Source of the DNA: Limnochorda pilosa
GTDB taxonomy: Bacteria; Bacillota; Limnochordia; Limnochordales; Limnochordaceae
Reading direction: 5' to 3'
Assembly (NCBI RefSeq): GCF_001544015.1
Contig: NZ_AP014924.1
Location: 2,790,001-2,854,000 of the forward strand
Length of the DNA: 64,000 bases
The notes beneath the pieces are model-generated. The model made no database searches. It had not been told where the DNA came from and saw nothing but the letters and a program-made list of their open reading frames with translations. The position numbers were made by a program, and so were the translations under genes. Below, in pieces: positions 10,631 to 19,880 of this stretch; position 1 is the first letter of the stretch; each line of letters opens with the position of its first letter.

Positions 10631-12034
10631 TCAGGACCCGGCCGGATGCTCCTCCTCGACCACCACCCGCAGCCCGTCCACCGCCACCACCCGCACGGGA
10701 CGCCCCGCCGCGATGAAGGCTCCCTGGCTCACGGCGTCCACGGGGTGCCCGCCGATCACCACGCTGCCCGAGGGGCGAAGCGGGGTGCGGGCCACGCCCT
10801 GCGCCCCCACCAGCTTCTCCAGCCCGAGGGCTGGCGCCACGTACCCCTGGGCCCGCTCCTGGCGGGTCATCAGCACCAGCCGCGAGAAGGCACTGGTGCG
10901 CCGGAACCGGCGCCAACCCAGGGCGACGAGCCCCCCCGCCACCACCAGACCCAGCAGGAGCACGGTGGCTCCCTGGCCGGGATCGGGGAAGGCGATCACC
11001 AGGCCCCCCAGAAGCGCCACGATGCCCAGGATCCCCAACACCCCGAACCCCGGCGTCACGAAGAGCTCCAGCGCCAGGAGCACCAGCCCCACCAGGAAAA
11101 GCGCCGCTGCCTCCCAGCCCGCCAGCCCCGCCACCATCCTTCCGCCGAAGAAGAGTGCCAGCGACCCCAACCCCACCGCCCCGGGAACTCCCACCCCGGG
11201 GGTGAAGAGCTCCACCACCAGGCCGGCCAGCCCGAGGCCCATGAGGAGCGCGGAGACCGTGGGGTCGGTGAGGAAGCGGGCCACCCGCTCGGCCGGTGTG
11301 GGGGCAAGCACCTCCACCGGCGGGTCCAGGAAGCCCAGGGTCCGCAGGAGCTCGTCCCGATCCGGTACGAGCCAGTCGGCCACACCCCAGCGGACCGCTG
11401 CCTCACCGTCGAGGCTCAGGATCTGCCCCTCGGCCACCAGGCCGGGAAGGACCACCCGGGCGTCCACCATGGCCGCCGCCACGTCCGCCGGCCGTCCCCG
11501 GGCCCGGGCGGTCGCCTCGAACTCGGCCCGGACGGCGGCGATGGTCTTGGCATCGGCAGGCCGGGGTTCGGCGGCGCCGATGCTCGCTCCCGGGGTGACG
11601 GCGACGGCCGGCGCGGCCAGGGCGATGAGGGCGCCGGCAGACCAGGCCCGATCGTGCACCAGGGCCACCACCCGCACCGGGGTGGCCAGCAGCACGTCCC
11701 GCAGCTCTGTGGCCGCGTCCACCCGGCCCCCGAAGGTGTCGATCTCCAGCACCACCAGCGGCGTGCCCCGGCGTGCGGCCTCGGCCAGCCCCCGCTCCAC
11801 GAAGCTGGCCAGCCCCGGCTCGATGGTGCCCTTCACCGGGATCACCAGCACCGGGCCCGCGCCCTGGGGGGAACCGGCGCCGGCGGCCGCCTGCGCGCCC
11901 GCCCCCGGGTGGGTCGCTCCGAGGGCCAGCGTCCCGGCCATGAGCAGGACCACCAGGAGCAACCTCCACCGGCCCAGTGGGATCACCTCCGGACGGACCC
12001 GTCGTCTCCCCGGCCACTCCTTAGTTTTCGCCAT
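10631..12034 (-). CDS. nfeD: Membrane-bound ClpP-class protease-like NfeD protein
   Basis: The long form of NfeD, partner of flotillins. A signal/anchor (about 18-40) is followed by a ClpP-class domain (VVLEIDTFGGRVDAATELRD; the putative catalytic Ser lies in AWSAGALIALA; SIGAAEP), then four or so membrane helices (about 245-370) and a C-terminal OB-fold (GAQGVARTPLRPSGSV). The ATG at 12034 lacks a close Shine-Dalgarno sequence, so the exact start is uncertain; any longer start would run into rpsU and its terminator. The role in membrane-domain organisation comes from family knowledge. Confidence 0.9.
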   Translation of the reverse strand: MAKTKEWPGRRRVRPEVIPLGRWRLLLVVLLMAGTLALGATHPGAGAQAAAGAGSPQGAGPVLVIPVKGTIEPGLASFVERGLAEAARRGTPLVVLEIDTFGGRVDAATELRDVLLATPVRVVALVHDRAWSAGALIALAAPAVAVTPGASIGAAEPRPADAKTIAAVRAEFEATARARGRPADVAAAMVDARVVLPGLVAEGQILSLDGEAAVRWGVADWLVPDRDELLRTLGFLDPPVEVLAPTPAERVARFLTDPTVSALLMGLGLAGLVVELFTPGVGVPGAVGLGSLALFFGGRMVAGLAGWEAAALFLVGLVLLALELFVTPGFGVLGILGIVALLGGLVIAFPDPGQGATVLLLGLVVAGGLVALGWRRFRRTSAFSRLVLMTRQERAQGYVAPALGLEKLVGAQGVARTPLRPSGSVVIGGHPVDAVSQGAFIAAGRPVRVVAVDGLRVVVEEEHPAGS

Positions 12035-12081
12035 GCGGGCCGCCGGCGCCTTCTCCCCCGCAACCACCGTCCCCCCAACGC

Positions 12082-12108
12082 AAAGAAGCCCGGGCGTTGG
12101 ACCCGGGC
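12082..12108 (-). terminator. Intrinsic terminator after rpsU
   Basis: On the minus strand a perfect 7-bp stem GCCCGGG / CCCGGGC with a seven-base loop is followed by TTCTTTG. It lies 18 bp after the rpsU stop and before nfeD, so rpsU and nfeD are probably separate transcripts. Confidence 0.75.
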
Positions 12109-12125
12109 CTCCATCAAGCCAAACC

Positions 12126-12311
12126 TTACTCCCCACGACGCCGCTGCTTCTTGCGGGCCGCCTCCGCCTTCTTCTTGCGGCGGACGCTCGGCTTGTCGTA
12201 GTACTCCTTGCGACGCGCGTCCGACATGACCCCGGACCGTCTCACGGTTTTCCGAAAACGCCTGAGGGCGTGATCCAGCGACTCGTTCGGCCCAACGCGA
12301 ACCTCTGACAT
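12126..12311 (-). CDS. rpsU: Small ribosomal subunit protein bS21
   Basis: bS21 is a small basic protein of the 30S subunit placed near the anti-Shine-Dalgarno region. The 61 residues begin [19 protein letters not shown] and end in a long Lys/Arg tail, as typical. A strong GGAGGGGGGAG element precedes the ATG at 12311. rpsU sits just before the nfeD-floA genes. Confidence 0.97.
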   Translation of the reverse strand: MSEVRVGPNESLDHALRRFRKTVRRSGVMSDARRKEYYDKPSVRRKKKAEAARKKQRRRGE

Positions 12312-12592
12312 TCCATCTCCCCCCCTCCGGGGAGCAGCAGACCCTCACAGAACGAGGTCCGGGGTCCAAGCGGCTCCATGCCTCCACCGCCGGCAACGCG
12401 ACCGCCTGCGCACGACCACGGGCGGTGCCGTGGCCACCCGATAGCAGCGTGATTCGGCGTCCTGTTGCCCGATTCCTCCTGCATGGCGTGGAAGGCGCGG
12501 AAAGGCCCGGCGCCGCTGGTGAAAGACGCCTGCATCGCCTGCGAGGGAGCGGGGAGGGCCTGGGTCGTGTACGGTCGGGGGCCCGCGGCCCC

Positions 12593-12621
12593 TGGTGCCC
12601 GACCGAGGCGGGCGGTATAAT
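12593..12621 (+). promoter_or_regulatory. Promoter for phoU
   Basis: A perfect TATAAT at 12616-12621 lies 80 bp before the phoU start. The hexamer 17 bp upstream, TGGTGC, is a poor -35. The rest of the rpsU-phoU gap (12312-12592) holds nothing else I can identify. Confidence 0.45.
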
Positions 12622-12702
12622 GGGACCCATGATAGAAGCACTCCGGTGCCCGGCGGAAGGAACCGGCACCCGGCGCCCCGTGCGGGAAGGAGCTTGCTCA
12701 GC

Positions 12703-13425
12703 ATGCCCCGGGAAGCCTACGAGAACGAGCTGCAGCGCCTGAAGGAAGAGCTGTTGAAGATGGGTGGTCTGGTGGAAGAGCTCACCGCCCTCGCCACCCG
12801 CTCCCTGGCAGACCAGGACGAGGAGACCGCCCGCCGCGTCATCCGGCTGGACGACGTCATCGATCGGATGGACGACGAGATCGAGGAGCGCTGCATGCGG
12901 CTCATCGCGCTCCAGCAGCCCCTGGCCCGCGACCTCCGCCTCATCGGGGGCATCCTGAAGGTCGTGACGGACCTGGAGCGGATCGCCGACTACGGCGTCA
13001 ACATCGCCGAGATCACCCTGCGCATCGCCCAGGAGCCGCTCATCAAGCCGCTCATCGACATCCCCCGCATGGCGGCCATGGCGCAGGAGATGACCCGCCA
13101 CAGCCTCGACTCCCTGGTGCGGCAGGACGTGCGCCTGGCCGAGGAGGTCTGCCACGCGGACGACCCCGTCGACGAGCTCTACTCCAGCCTCTTCGACGAG
13201 CTGATCGGCTTCGTGCTGGAAGGCGGGGAGGCCCGCCGGGCCACCCAGGCCATCAACCTCATCTTCGTCGCCCGGTACCTGGAGCGCATTGCGGACCACG
13301 CCACCAACATCGCCGAGCGGGTGATCTACATCGTCACCGGCGAGCGGGTGCCCCACCAGCTCAAGGGCCACTACACGGGCACCCCCGGCGCCAACCCCGC
13401 CTTCAGGCGCCGGCAGGAAGGCTGA
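12703..13425 (+). CDS. phoU: Phosphate-signalling protein PhoU
   Basis: PhoU links the Pst phosphate transporter to phosphate signalling and limits uptake. The 240 residues form the duplicated three-helix PhoU fold: each half has its metal-binding signature, DLERIADYGVNIAE near residue 90 and YLERIADHATNIAE near residue 197. The ATG at 12703 has GGAAGGAG about ten bases upstream. No pst or phoPR gene is adjacent, so it stands alone with its own promoter, convergent with the metallophosphoesterase gene. Confidence 0.96.
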   Translation: MPREAYENELQRLKEELLKMGGLVEELTALATRSLADQDEETARRVIRLDDVIDRMDDEIEERCMRLIALQQPLARDLRLIGGILKVVTDLERIADYGVNIAEITLRIAQEPLIKPLIDIPRMAAMAQEMTRHSLDSLVRQDVRLAEEVCHADDPVDELYSSLFDELIGFVLEGGEARRATQAINLIFVARYLERIADHATNIAERVIYIVTGERVPHQLKGHYTGTPGANPAFRRRQEG

Positions 13426-13440
13426 ACCGGCTCCGGCCGG

Positions 13441-14160
13441 CTACGCCGGGGCCGGCGGCTCCAGGAGCGGATCCAGGAGGACCGGCTCAAAGGCCACCTG
13501 ATCCCCCGCGACCAGCCGGTAGCGGACCCCCCTCACCACCGGGGGCGGGGCGAGCCGTGCGGCGGGGCCGTGGAGGTGGCCGTAGACGCAGAGAGGCACC
13601 CGGAACTCCTCGAGCAACCGGGTGAAGAGGGTGGGCCAGCCCCGAGCGTCGCACGGGGGGTAGTGGATCATGGCCACCGCGGGCCTGAGACCCGCTTCGG
13701 CCGCCGCCTCCAGCGAGAGGCGGAGCCGCATGGCTTCCCGCTGGTACACCTTCTGGTCGTGCTCCCCGAGGCCGTCGGCACCGGGAATCAGCCAACCCCG
13801 GGTCCCGCAGACGGCGCGGCCGTCTCCCAGGGCGAAGCAGTCGTTCTGGAGGGCGTGCATCCCTTCCGGCAGCGCGGCCCGCACCCGCCCGATCGACGAC
13901 CACCAGTAATCGTGGTTCCCCCGCAGGAGGAGCTTCTTCCCCGGCAGCCCGCCGATGAAGGCCAGGTCCTCGGCGGCCTGCTCGAGGGTCATGGCCCACG
14001 AGACGTCGCCCGGCACCAGCACCAGGTCGTCGTCGCGCACCAACCGCCGCCAGTGCGCGGCGACGCGCTTCGGGTGGTCCTTCCAGGCCGGCCCGAAGAC
14101 GTCCATGGGCTTCTCCTGGCCTCCGGGCAGGTGCAGGTCGCCCAGGGCGAAGAGCCTCAC
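13441..14160 (-). CDS. Calcineurin-like metallophosphoesterase
   Basis: A 239-residue predicted cytoplasmic phosphoesterase. The dinuclear metal site is complete: GDLHLPGG near the N-terminus (Asp and His), PGDVSW, LLRGNHDYWW, MIHYPPCD and YGHLHGPA. The GTG at 14160 has GGAGGCGG upstream; the longer frame beyond it is unconserved in appearance. Substrate is unknown. It ends 15 bp from the convergent phoU stop; phosphate-related roles for both are suggestive only. Confidence 0.88.
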   Translation of the reverse strand: MRLFALGDLHLPGGQEKPMDVFGPAWKDHPKRVAAHWRRLVRDDDLVLVPGDVSWAMTLEQAAEDLAFIGGLPGKKLLLRGNHDYWWSSIGRVRAALPEGMHALQNDCFALGDGRAVCGTRGWLIPGADGLGEHDQKVYQREAMRLRLSLEAAAEAGLRPAVAMIHYPPCDARGWPTLFTRLLEEFRVPLCVYGHLHGPAARLAPPPVVRGVRYRLVAGDQVAFEPVLLDPLLEPPAPA

Positions 14161-14230
14161 CGTCCGCCTCCTTCCCCGCCCGCCGGCGCGCGGGCGGCCG
14201 AGCTCTCTCCCAGCGAGACGCACCGTCGTC

Positions 14231-15577
14231 CTAGAACTTGACGGTCACCGCCAGGGTTGCCTGATCGCTGGCGCTCATGTCGCCGAACTCGCTGTCCGCC
14301 GAGGCGCTCACCACCACCGCGCCCAGGCTCACCTCGGTGGTCTGGGTGAGCTTGTAGCGGTAGGTGGGCATCAGGATCAGCGAGTCGTCCCTGAGCCCGT
14401 CGAGGGCCACCAGATCCAGGGAGTGGGCCTCAGCGGGCGCGTAGGACGCCATCCCCACCAGGTACTGGCCCGCCCGGGCGGGGCTGGCCTCGTAGGGCCG
14501 GAGCAGGCTGCCCGAGCCGTTGTAGACGTACTGCAGCTCCAGCCGGAGGCCGCCCGCCAGCCGGTAGTCGCCGCCCAGGACGGCCTGCGCGTAGGGGTCC
14601 GCGGGCGAGAGGAGGCCCGTCGTCCCGCCGGAGCTCTCGGGCGGGAGCTGGCCCGGCACCGTGTAGGTCGCCTCGCCCCACAGGGTGAAGCCCCGCCACG
14701 TGGTGGCCGCGGCCACGCCCGCCTTCTGCTGGCGGCGCCAGGCGCCTTCGACTTTCAACGTGCCCGCGCTTTCCGTCAGCCACGCCGCCGGCTGGTCCTC
14801 GTACCCGTTGAAGTAGCTCAGGTAGAGGCTGGTGCCCCGGAAGAAGGTGTCGAACTGGAGGCCGATCTCGCCTTGGTTGGACGGAAGAGCCGGAAGATCG
14901 ACTGTGTCCGGGTTACGAGTCCACGGTTCCCCCTCCTCGGAGGCGCTCGCAATCCAGAGGGCCTTCACCTGCCCGTCGCTCAGCCGCTCGAAGGTCGGCA
15001 CCACCACCACGCTCAGGGTGCCCACGTTGAAGTAGGTGGCCGAGCGGAGCGCGGTGGCGGGGGCCACCAGCGTCCCCACCTCGCCGCCGGCCAGGTCCAG
15101 GGTCACGGGGGCGAAGTAGCTGGTGGGGTTGAAGCCGTCGGCGGTGCCCCAGGCGATCTTCTGGCGGCCGATGCGGAAGTCGGTGGACTCGGAGTAGAGG
15201 TCCACGAAGGCCTGGTCCAGCTCCAGGAAGCCGCTCTCGCCGTTGGCGGCGCCGGCCAGCTGCTCCACCACGCTGGCGCCCGCGTCGAAGTAGCCCTTGA
15301 GGGAGAGGAGGCCGGCCGCGTCGTAGCCGAACCGGCGCTCGAACTCAAGCCGGTAGTGGGTCCGGTTGACGGCCACCTGGCCCGCGGACCAGCCGGGATC
15401 GTCGCTCGCGTGATCCTCCAGGGCAAACCCCACCGTCTGCCCCACCTCGCCCCGGATGGTGACCGTATCCTGGGCGGCGGCCGGGCGTCCTGCCGCCAGG
15501 AGCAGGACGGCCCCCAGGGTCACGACCCGGAGCCAGGGAAAGGCGGGTTCACGGTGGGTTCGACGACGCACGGCCAT
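14231..15577 (-). CDS. Outer-membrane beta-barrel protein
   Basis: A 448-residue secreted protein with a signal peptide (about 1-35, ending in AAAQ) followed by alternating strands typical of an outer-membrane barrel (YRLEFERRFGY, DFRIGRQKIAWG, GLRLELQYVYNG, YRYKLTQTTEVSLGAVVV) and a last strand ending in VTVKF. A C-terminal Phe is the usual signal for Bam-dependent insertion. GRQKIAWG resembles DUF1302/porin-like proteins that accompany LolA-like and MMPL genes in Proteobacteria. AAGGAGG lies eight bases before the ATG. It is the third gene of the MMPL operon. The transported compound is unknown. Confidence 0.8.
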   Translation of the reverse strand: MAVRRRTHREPAFPWLRVVTLGAVLLLAAGRPAAAQDTVTIRGEVGQTVGFALEDHASDDPGWSAGQVAVNRTHYRLEFERRFGYDAAGLLSLKGYFDAGASVVEQLAGAANGESGFLELDQAFVDLYSESTDFRIGRQKIAWGTADGFNPTSYFAPVTLDLAGGEVGTLVAPATALRSATYFNVGTLSVVVVPTFERLSDGQVKALWIASASEEGEPWTRNPDTVDLPALPSNQGEIGLQFDTFFRGTSLYLSYFNGYEDQPAAWLTESAGTLKVEGAWRRQQKAGVAAATTWRGFTLWGEATYTVPGQLPPESSGGTTGLLSPADPYAQAVLGGDYRLAGGLRLELQYVYNGSGSLLRPYEASPARAGQYLVGMASYAPAEAHSLDLVALDGLRDDSLILMPTYRYKLTQTTEVSLGAVVVSASADSEFGDMSASDQATLAVTVKF

Positions 15578-15644
15578 CGGTGGATCCTCCTTCGTGCCCG
15601 TGAGGACGCTCACGCTCTCACGCAAGGGACGGTCGGTTCCAGGG

Positions 15645-16436
15645 TCACCGGCGCAGCTCCCGCACGAAGTTGGCGGGCACGTCGGTGCGCGAGGTGGCGA
15701 TCAGGTCGATCACCGTCTTGGTCTTGCCCAGAACGTTCACCATTTCGATGTGCCGCGCCTCCCAGTTGCCGTCGGCGTTCTGCTGGAAGTTGGAGTTCAG
15801 GAGCTGCTTCCAGAGCACCCCGTCCAGGTTGTGGAAGTCGATGCGCAGGGGCACGAACTCGTCTTTCCAGACGTACATCCGCAGGTAGGCGTAGGGGCTG
15901 TCCTGCGCCTTGGGCGTCAGCTTCAACACGTAGGCCGGCCGCCCGTCCCACTCTGCGTCGGGCAGGCGCTCGGCGGTGTAGTGCTCGGTGAACTGGCTGA
16001 AGCTCGTGATCTCGTCGTAGGTGAAGTCGGTGTTCATGAAGTTCTTGCCGCGGTCGGCCGCGGCGACCCGCCGCTCGCGCCCCAGCGCGGGCAGCCAGAG
16101 GAGGATGTCGGGGTCGCCCTTCTCGGGGGTGCGCGTGTAGAGCTTGGTGCCGGCCACGTCGGCCGGAGCCACGTACTCCAGGAGCTGCTCGGTCGCGTCC
16201 CCCGAATCCTTGACGAAGATCCGCATCTCGTTGGGGCGCTCCTCGCCACGGGGGTTCACCGTGGTCAGCCTCACCTGGGCCATACCCTGCTGGGTGCTCA
16301 AGGCCGAGTCACCCTTGACCCGTTCCAGGATCTGCGGCCCCGTGAGCGGATCGGCCTGCTGGGCGCCCGCCCACGCGGGCGCAAGGGTCACGAGGACTGC
16401 CAGCAGCAGCGCTGCCAGGCGATTCCTCCGGAACAT
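15645..16436 (-). CDS. LolA-like outer-membrane lipoprotein-sorting protein
   Basis: A 263-residue periplasmic protein with a clear signal peptide (about 1-28, cut near AGAQ) and the LolA/LolB-type half-barrel fold expected of the outer membrane lipoprotein-sorting group (KLYTRTPEKGD, ILLWLPALGRERRV, YDEITSFSQF, YVLKLTPKAQ, MYVWKDEFVPLRIDF). Such proteins carry lipid or lipoprotein across the periplasm, and this subgroup is typically encoded beside MMPL pumps. AGGAGG precedes the ATG at 16436. It lies between the pump and the barrel gene, suggesting a pump-carrier-barrel chain. Confidence 0.88.
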   Translation of the reverse strand: MFRRNRLAALLLAVLVTLAPAWAGAQQADPLTGPQILERVKGDSALSTQQGMAQVRLTTVNPRGEERPNEMRIFVKDSGDATEQLLEYVAPADVAGTKLYTRTPEKGDPDILLWLPALGRERRVAAADRGKNFMNTDFTYDEITSFSQFTEHYTAERLPDAEWDGRPAYVLKLTPKAQDSPYAYLRMYVWKDEFVPLRIDFHNLDGVLWKQLLNSNFQQNADGNWEARHIEMVNVLGKTKTVIDLIATSRTDVPANFVRELRR

Positions 16437-16532
16437 CGTACGCACCTCCTGAAGACCGCGCGTCCACCGGCGCCCCGCCGGGCCGCGGGGTCCTGCGTGG
16501 CACCCCGGCCGGCCGCCGTTCCCCACCCTGCC

Positions 16533-18845
16533 TCACCGGCTCGAGGCTCCCGGCGCCACCGGCACCCGGCTCCGCACCCTCGCCTCAGGCAGGAGGCTGA
16601 GAACGGCCGGGAGCACCGTAAGGGCGCCCAGCGAGCTCACCACCATCGTCAACGCCAGCAGCCATCCGAGGGTGGCCGTCGCCTGCAGGCCGGAGAACAT
16701 CAAGACGCCGAAACCCACCACCAGCGTGGCCGCGTTCACCACGACCCCTCGCCCGGTCCCGGTGAGCGTGGTCGCCAGCGCCTCCCCCTTCGTCGCGCCC
16801 CGCGAGACCTCCTGGCGGTACCGGCTCACCAGGTGGATCGAGTAGTCCACGCCGATGCCGATGGCGAGGCTGGCCACCATGGTCGTCACCACATCCAGGG
16901 GGACGCCCGCGTACCCCATCACCCCGAAGGTGACGGCCACGGTGAGCAGGAGGGGCACCAGGGCCACCAGGCCCAGAAGGGGCGAGCCGAGCAGCGCCGC
17001 GACGATCACCCAGACCACGCCCGCGGCCCAGCTCATGCTCCGCACCTGCCCCTCGGTGAACTGCTCCCCCAGGCGGAGCACCACCTTGGCCGTCCCGACC
17101 ACCTGCGGGTCGATCCCGCGACCCTGGAAACGGTCCCGCACCGAGCTTTCGACCTGGCCGATGATGCGGGCCAGCTCCGCGGTGCCCACGTTGGCGATCC
17201 GGGCCGAGAGGTTCACCTTGCGGTAATCGTAGGTCACCAGGCCGTCGAGCCCGGCTCCCCCGGCGAACTCGAACAGGAGGAGCTCCTGGGCCACCGCCGG
17301 TCGGGTGTCGGGGATCCGGTAGGCCGCCGGATCGTCCCCGTTCAGGGCCCGGTTCACCTGTGCCACCACCCCGGCCACGGAGAGGGGCTGGCTCACCCCG
17401 GGGATGGCCGCGAGGTCGTTCTCGAGCTGTGCCAGGCGGCCGAGGAAGGCCGGATCCTTCACCCCGTCGGGCTCGCCGCTGTCGACCACCACCGAGATGG
17501 GCGTCGTCCCGCCGAAGAAGCGCTCCACCAGGCGCGTCCCCTCCACCACCGGGCTGCCCTGGCGGAAGTAGGACATCAGGTTGGTCTCCACCTGGAGGGC
17601 CGGGATCCCCCCCAGGCTGACCAGGAGGATTGCGGCACCCAGCCCCGTGATCCAGACGGGGCGGCGATGGCAGCCGGTGCCCACCCAGGTCAGCAGCCGC
17701 CAGGACCCGCCCGCGCCGCCGGCCGCCGGCCGTCGAAGATGCGCGGGGATGGGCCGGCTCACCAGCACCGCCGGGATGAAGGTGAGGGAGACCACCATCG
17801 CGAACAGGATCCCTGCGGCCGAGAAAAGGGCGAACTCGCGTACGGGCTGGATGAAGGAGGTCAGCAGGGAGACGAAGCCGGCTGCGGTGGTGAGGGCCGT
17901 CATGATCACCGGAACGGTGATGCCGGCCATGGTGGCCTCCACCGCCTCCCGCGGGCCGAGGCCGCGCCCCACCTCCTCGTAGTACCGGTTCATCATGTGG
18001 ATGCCGGCCGCGCTCCCCATGGCGAGGAGGATCACCGGAATGATCATGGAGACGATGGTGAGGTCATAGCCGAGCGCGGCCATGAGCCCCACGGTCCACG
18101 TGACTGCGATGGAGACCGACGCCAGCGGCAGGATCAGGCCCCATGGGGTCCGGAAGGCCGCGAGGAGCAGGAGGATCACCGCCAGGGCCGCCAGGGGGGT
18201 GAGGACGCGCAGATCCGAGCGGATCACCCGGTCCGCATAGATTCCCATGTAGGGGTCGCCCACCAGGTACCAGCGGCCGCCCTGGCCCCGGTTCACCCGG
18301 GACTCCACCTCCGCCACGATCTGGTGAAACCGCTCGGGCGAGTAGGTGTAGGCTGGGTCCAGGGTGACGAGCATGGCCAGCGCCTCGCCGCCGGGAGATG
18401 CCAGCGCCCTTCCCTGCGGCGAGAAGAAGAGCCGCTCCCGGAAGCGGTCCACTTCGTCCTGGGTGCGGGGCACCTGGGCGGCAGCCGGCTCGATCTCGAT
18501 GCCCAGGTCGCTGCCGCGGACCACCTGGAGGTTGAGGGGGGTGGTGACCGCCTTCACGCCTCGGATGGCGCCCAGGTCGCGGGCGACCCGGTCCACCTCG
18601 GCCAGCGCGCTGGGACGGAAGACGTCCTCGGCGGCAAAGAGAACCAGGAGCACGTCCTGGGATCCGAAGTCCTCCACGGCCTGGCGGAGCTCATCGATGA
18701 CGGGATCGCCGCGGGGGAGCATCGAGTCCACGTCGGTCTCATACCCAATACGGGGGATGAAGGCGGCGAAGGCGAGGGTGATCACGACGATCGCCCCGAT
18801 CACCCACCTGGGGTGCGAGGCGACCCACCGACCGACGCGCTCCAT
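16533..18845 (-). CDS. MMPL/RND-superfamily lipid transporter
   Basis: A 770-residue pump with the duplicated RND design: helix 1 (about 15-32), a periplasmic domain, a block of helices (about 210-370), then the same pattern repeated (helix near 400, periplasmic domain, helices about 610-760). VDSMLPRGDPVIDEL and IGIGVDYSIHLVSRYR are typical of the MMPL/HpnN-like group, which exports hydrophobic compounds such as lipids or hopanoids. The ATG at 18845 has GGGAGG upstream. It is first in the operon behind a near-consensus promoter. The cargo is not known. Confidence 0.92.
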   Translation of the reverse strand: MERVGRWVASHPRWVIGAIVVITLAFAAFIPRIGYETDVDSMLPRGDPVIDELRQAVEDFGSQDVLLVLFAAEDVFRPSALAEVDRVARDLGAIRGVKAVTTPLNLQVVRGSDLGIEIEPAAAQVPRTQDEVDRFRERLFFSPQGRALASPGGEALAMLVTLDPAYTYSPERFHQIVAEVESRVNRGQGGRWYLVGDPYMGIYADRVIRSDLRVLTPLAALAVILLLLAAFRTPWGLILPLASVSIAVTWTVGLMAALGYDLTIVSMIIPVILLAMGSAAGIHMMNRYYEEVGRGLGPREAVEATMAGITVPVIMTALTTAAGFVSLLTSFIQPVREFALFSAAGILFAMVVSLTFIPAVLVSRPIPAHLRRPAAGGAGGSWRLLTWVGTGCHRRPVWITGLGAAILLVSLGGIPALQVETNLMSYFRQGSPVVEGTRLVERFFGGTTPISVVVDSGEPDGVKDPAFLGRLAQLENDLAAIPGVSQPLSVAGVVAQVNRALNGDDPAAYRIPDTRPAVAQELLLFEFAGGAGLDGLVTYDYRKVNLSARIANVGTAELARIIGQVESSVRDRFQGRGIDPQVVGTAKVVLRLGEQFTEGQVRSMSWAAGVVWVIVAALLGSPLLGLVALVPLLLTVAVTFGVMGYAGVPLDVVTTMVASLAIGIGVDYSIHLVSRYRQEVSRGATKGEALATTLTGTGRGVVVNAATLVVGFGVLMFSGLQATATLGWLLALTMVVSSLGALTVLPAVLSLLPEARVRSRVPVAPGASSR

Positions 18846-18919
18846 CCGCCAGGGCCTCCCAGACCGGCCGCTCGAGGGCATGTCCGGCCGGTTCAGTCAT
18901 CGTCGCGGGCACATGCAAA

Positions 18920-18948
18920 ACTATACCAACCCGCCCAGGTAGTGTCAA
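18920..18948 (-). promoter_or_regulatory. Strong SigA promoter for the MMPL-LolA-barrel operon
   Basis: On the minus strand TTGACA (18948-18943), exactly 17 bp, then TATAGT (18925-18920), about 75 bp before the MMPL start. It lies in the 140-bp gap after prmA, so the envelope operon is independently and probably strongly expressed in growing cells. Confidence 0.85.
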
Positions 18949-18985
18949 CCGGAGAGCGCAGGCAAAAGGGGTCCTTACGAGGTTT

Positions 18986-19879
18986 CTACCGCTCGGCCGC
19001 CAGGAGGCACCAACCGCCCGCGGTTTCCGTCTCCTGGACCCGCAGGCCGGCCCCTTCCAGCGCGGCGTGGGCCTCTCCCTCCTGCCCCGCCGCGATGCCC
19101 GAGGCCAGGAGGAGCCCCCGGGGTGCCATCAGCCCGGCGATGGGCCCGGCCAGCTCGGCGAGGATGGACGTGAGCAGGTTGGCCACCACCAGGCGGGCCC
19201 CTGCGGACCGCTCTCTCCTAAGGAGGGTATCGGCCGCTCCCACGCTTCCCTCCAGTACCTCCACCGCCCACTGGAGCCGGTTCTGCTCGACGTTGGCGCG
19301 GGCCACCCGCACGGCCACGGGGTCGATGTCGCACGCCACCACGCGCCGGGCGCCCAGGAGCGCTGCGGCCATGGCCAGGATCCCCGACCCGGTGCCCACG
19401 TCGATCACCAGGTCCCCGGGGTGGAGGTGGCGCTGGAGCGCCTCGAGGCACAGGCGGGTCGTGGGGTGGGTGCCGGTGCCGAAGGCGAGGCCGGGATCGA
19501 GGACGATGGGCCGGGTGCCGGGCGGCGGATCGGCCGCCTCCCAGCTGGGCCGGATCCAGATGGCCCCGATCCGGAGCGGGTGGAAGAAGCGTTTCCAGCC
19601 CTCGGCCCAGTCCGCGCCGTCCACCTCTTCCTGTCGCAGGCGGGGCGCCCAGGATTGCAGACCCGAGGACGCCAGGCGGCCGAGGAGCTCCTCCAGGCCT
19701 GCCCCCACCCGTGCCGCGTCCTCCTGGGGGAAGTGGGCGGACACCGTCACCTTGCCGTCCTGGGGGGCGCCGTGCTCGGTGCCCCCGGCCCCCAGCGACC
19801 GCAGTCCTTCGGCCGCGGCCTCCTCGGCCTCGGCGGCCACCTCCAGGTCCACCCGCACCCAGCGCTCGGGGAGGGTCAT
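18986..19879 (-). CDS. prmA: Ribosomal protein L11 methyltransferase
   Basis: PrmA trimethylates ribosomal protein L11. The 297 residues have an N-terminal recognition domain and a Rossmann methyltransferase with the SAM-binding loop VIDVGTGSGILA, the acidic residue in VVACDIDPVAV, LDPGLAFGTGTHPTT and NLLTSIL. It starts one base after the dnaJ stop, closing the hrcA-grpE-dnaK-dnaJ-prmA operon, the usual Firmicute order. Confidence 0.96.
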   Translation of the reverse strand: MTLPERWVRVDLEVAAEAEEAAAEGLRSLGAGGTEHGAPQDGKVTVSAHFPQEDAARVGAGLEELLGRLASSGLQSWAPRLRQEEVDGADWAEGWKRFFHPLRIGAIWIRPSWEAADPPPGTRPIVLDPGLAFGTGTHPTTRLCLEALQRHLHPGDLVIDVGTGSGILAMAAALLGARRVVACDIDPVAVRVARANVEQNRLQWAVEVLEGSVGAADTLLRRERSAGARLVVANLLTSILAELAGPIAGLMAPRGLLLASGIAAGQEGEAHAALEGAGLRVQETETAGGWCLLAAER

Positions 19880-19880
19880 G

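Noticed and set aside
12035-12136. Earlier start for nfeD
   Set aside because: It would overlap the rpsU terminator and coding sequence and adds residues without any membrane-protein character.
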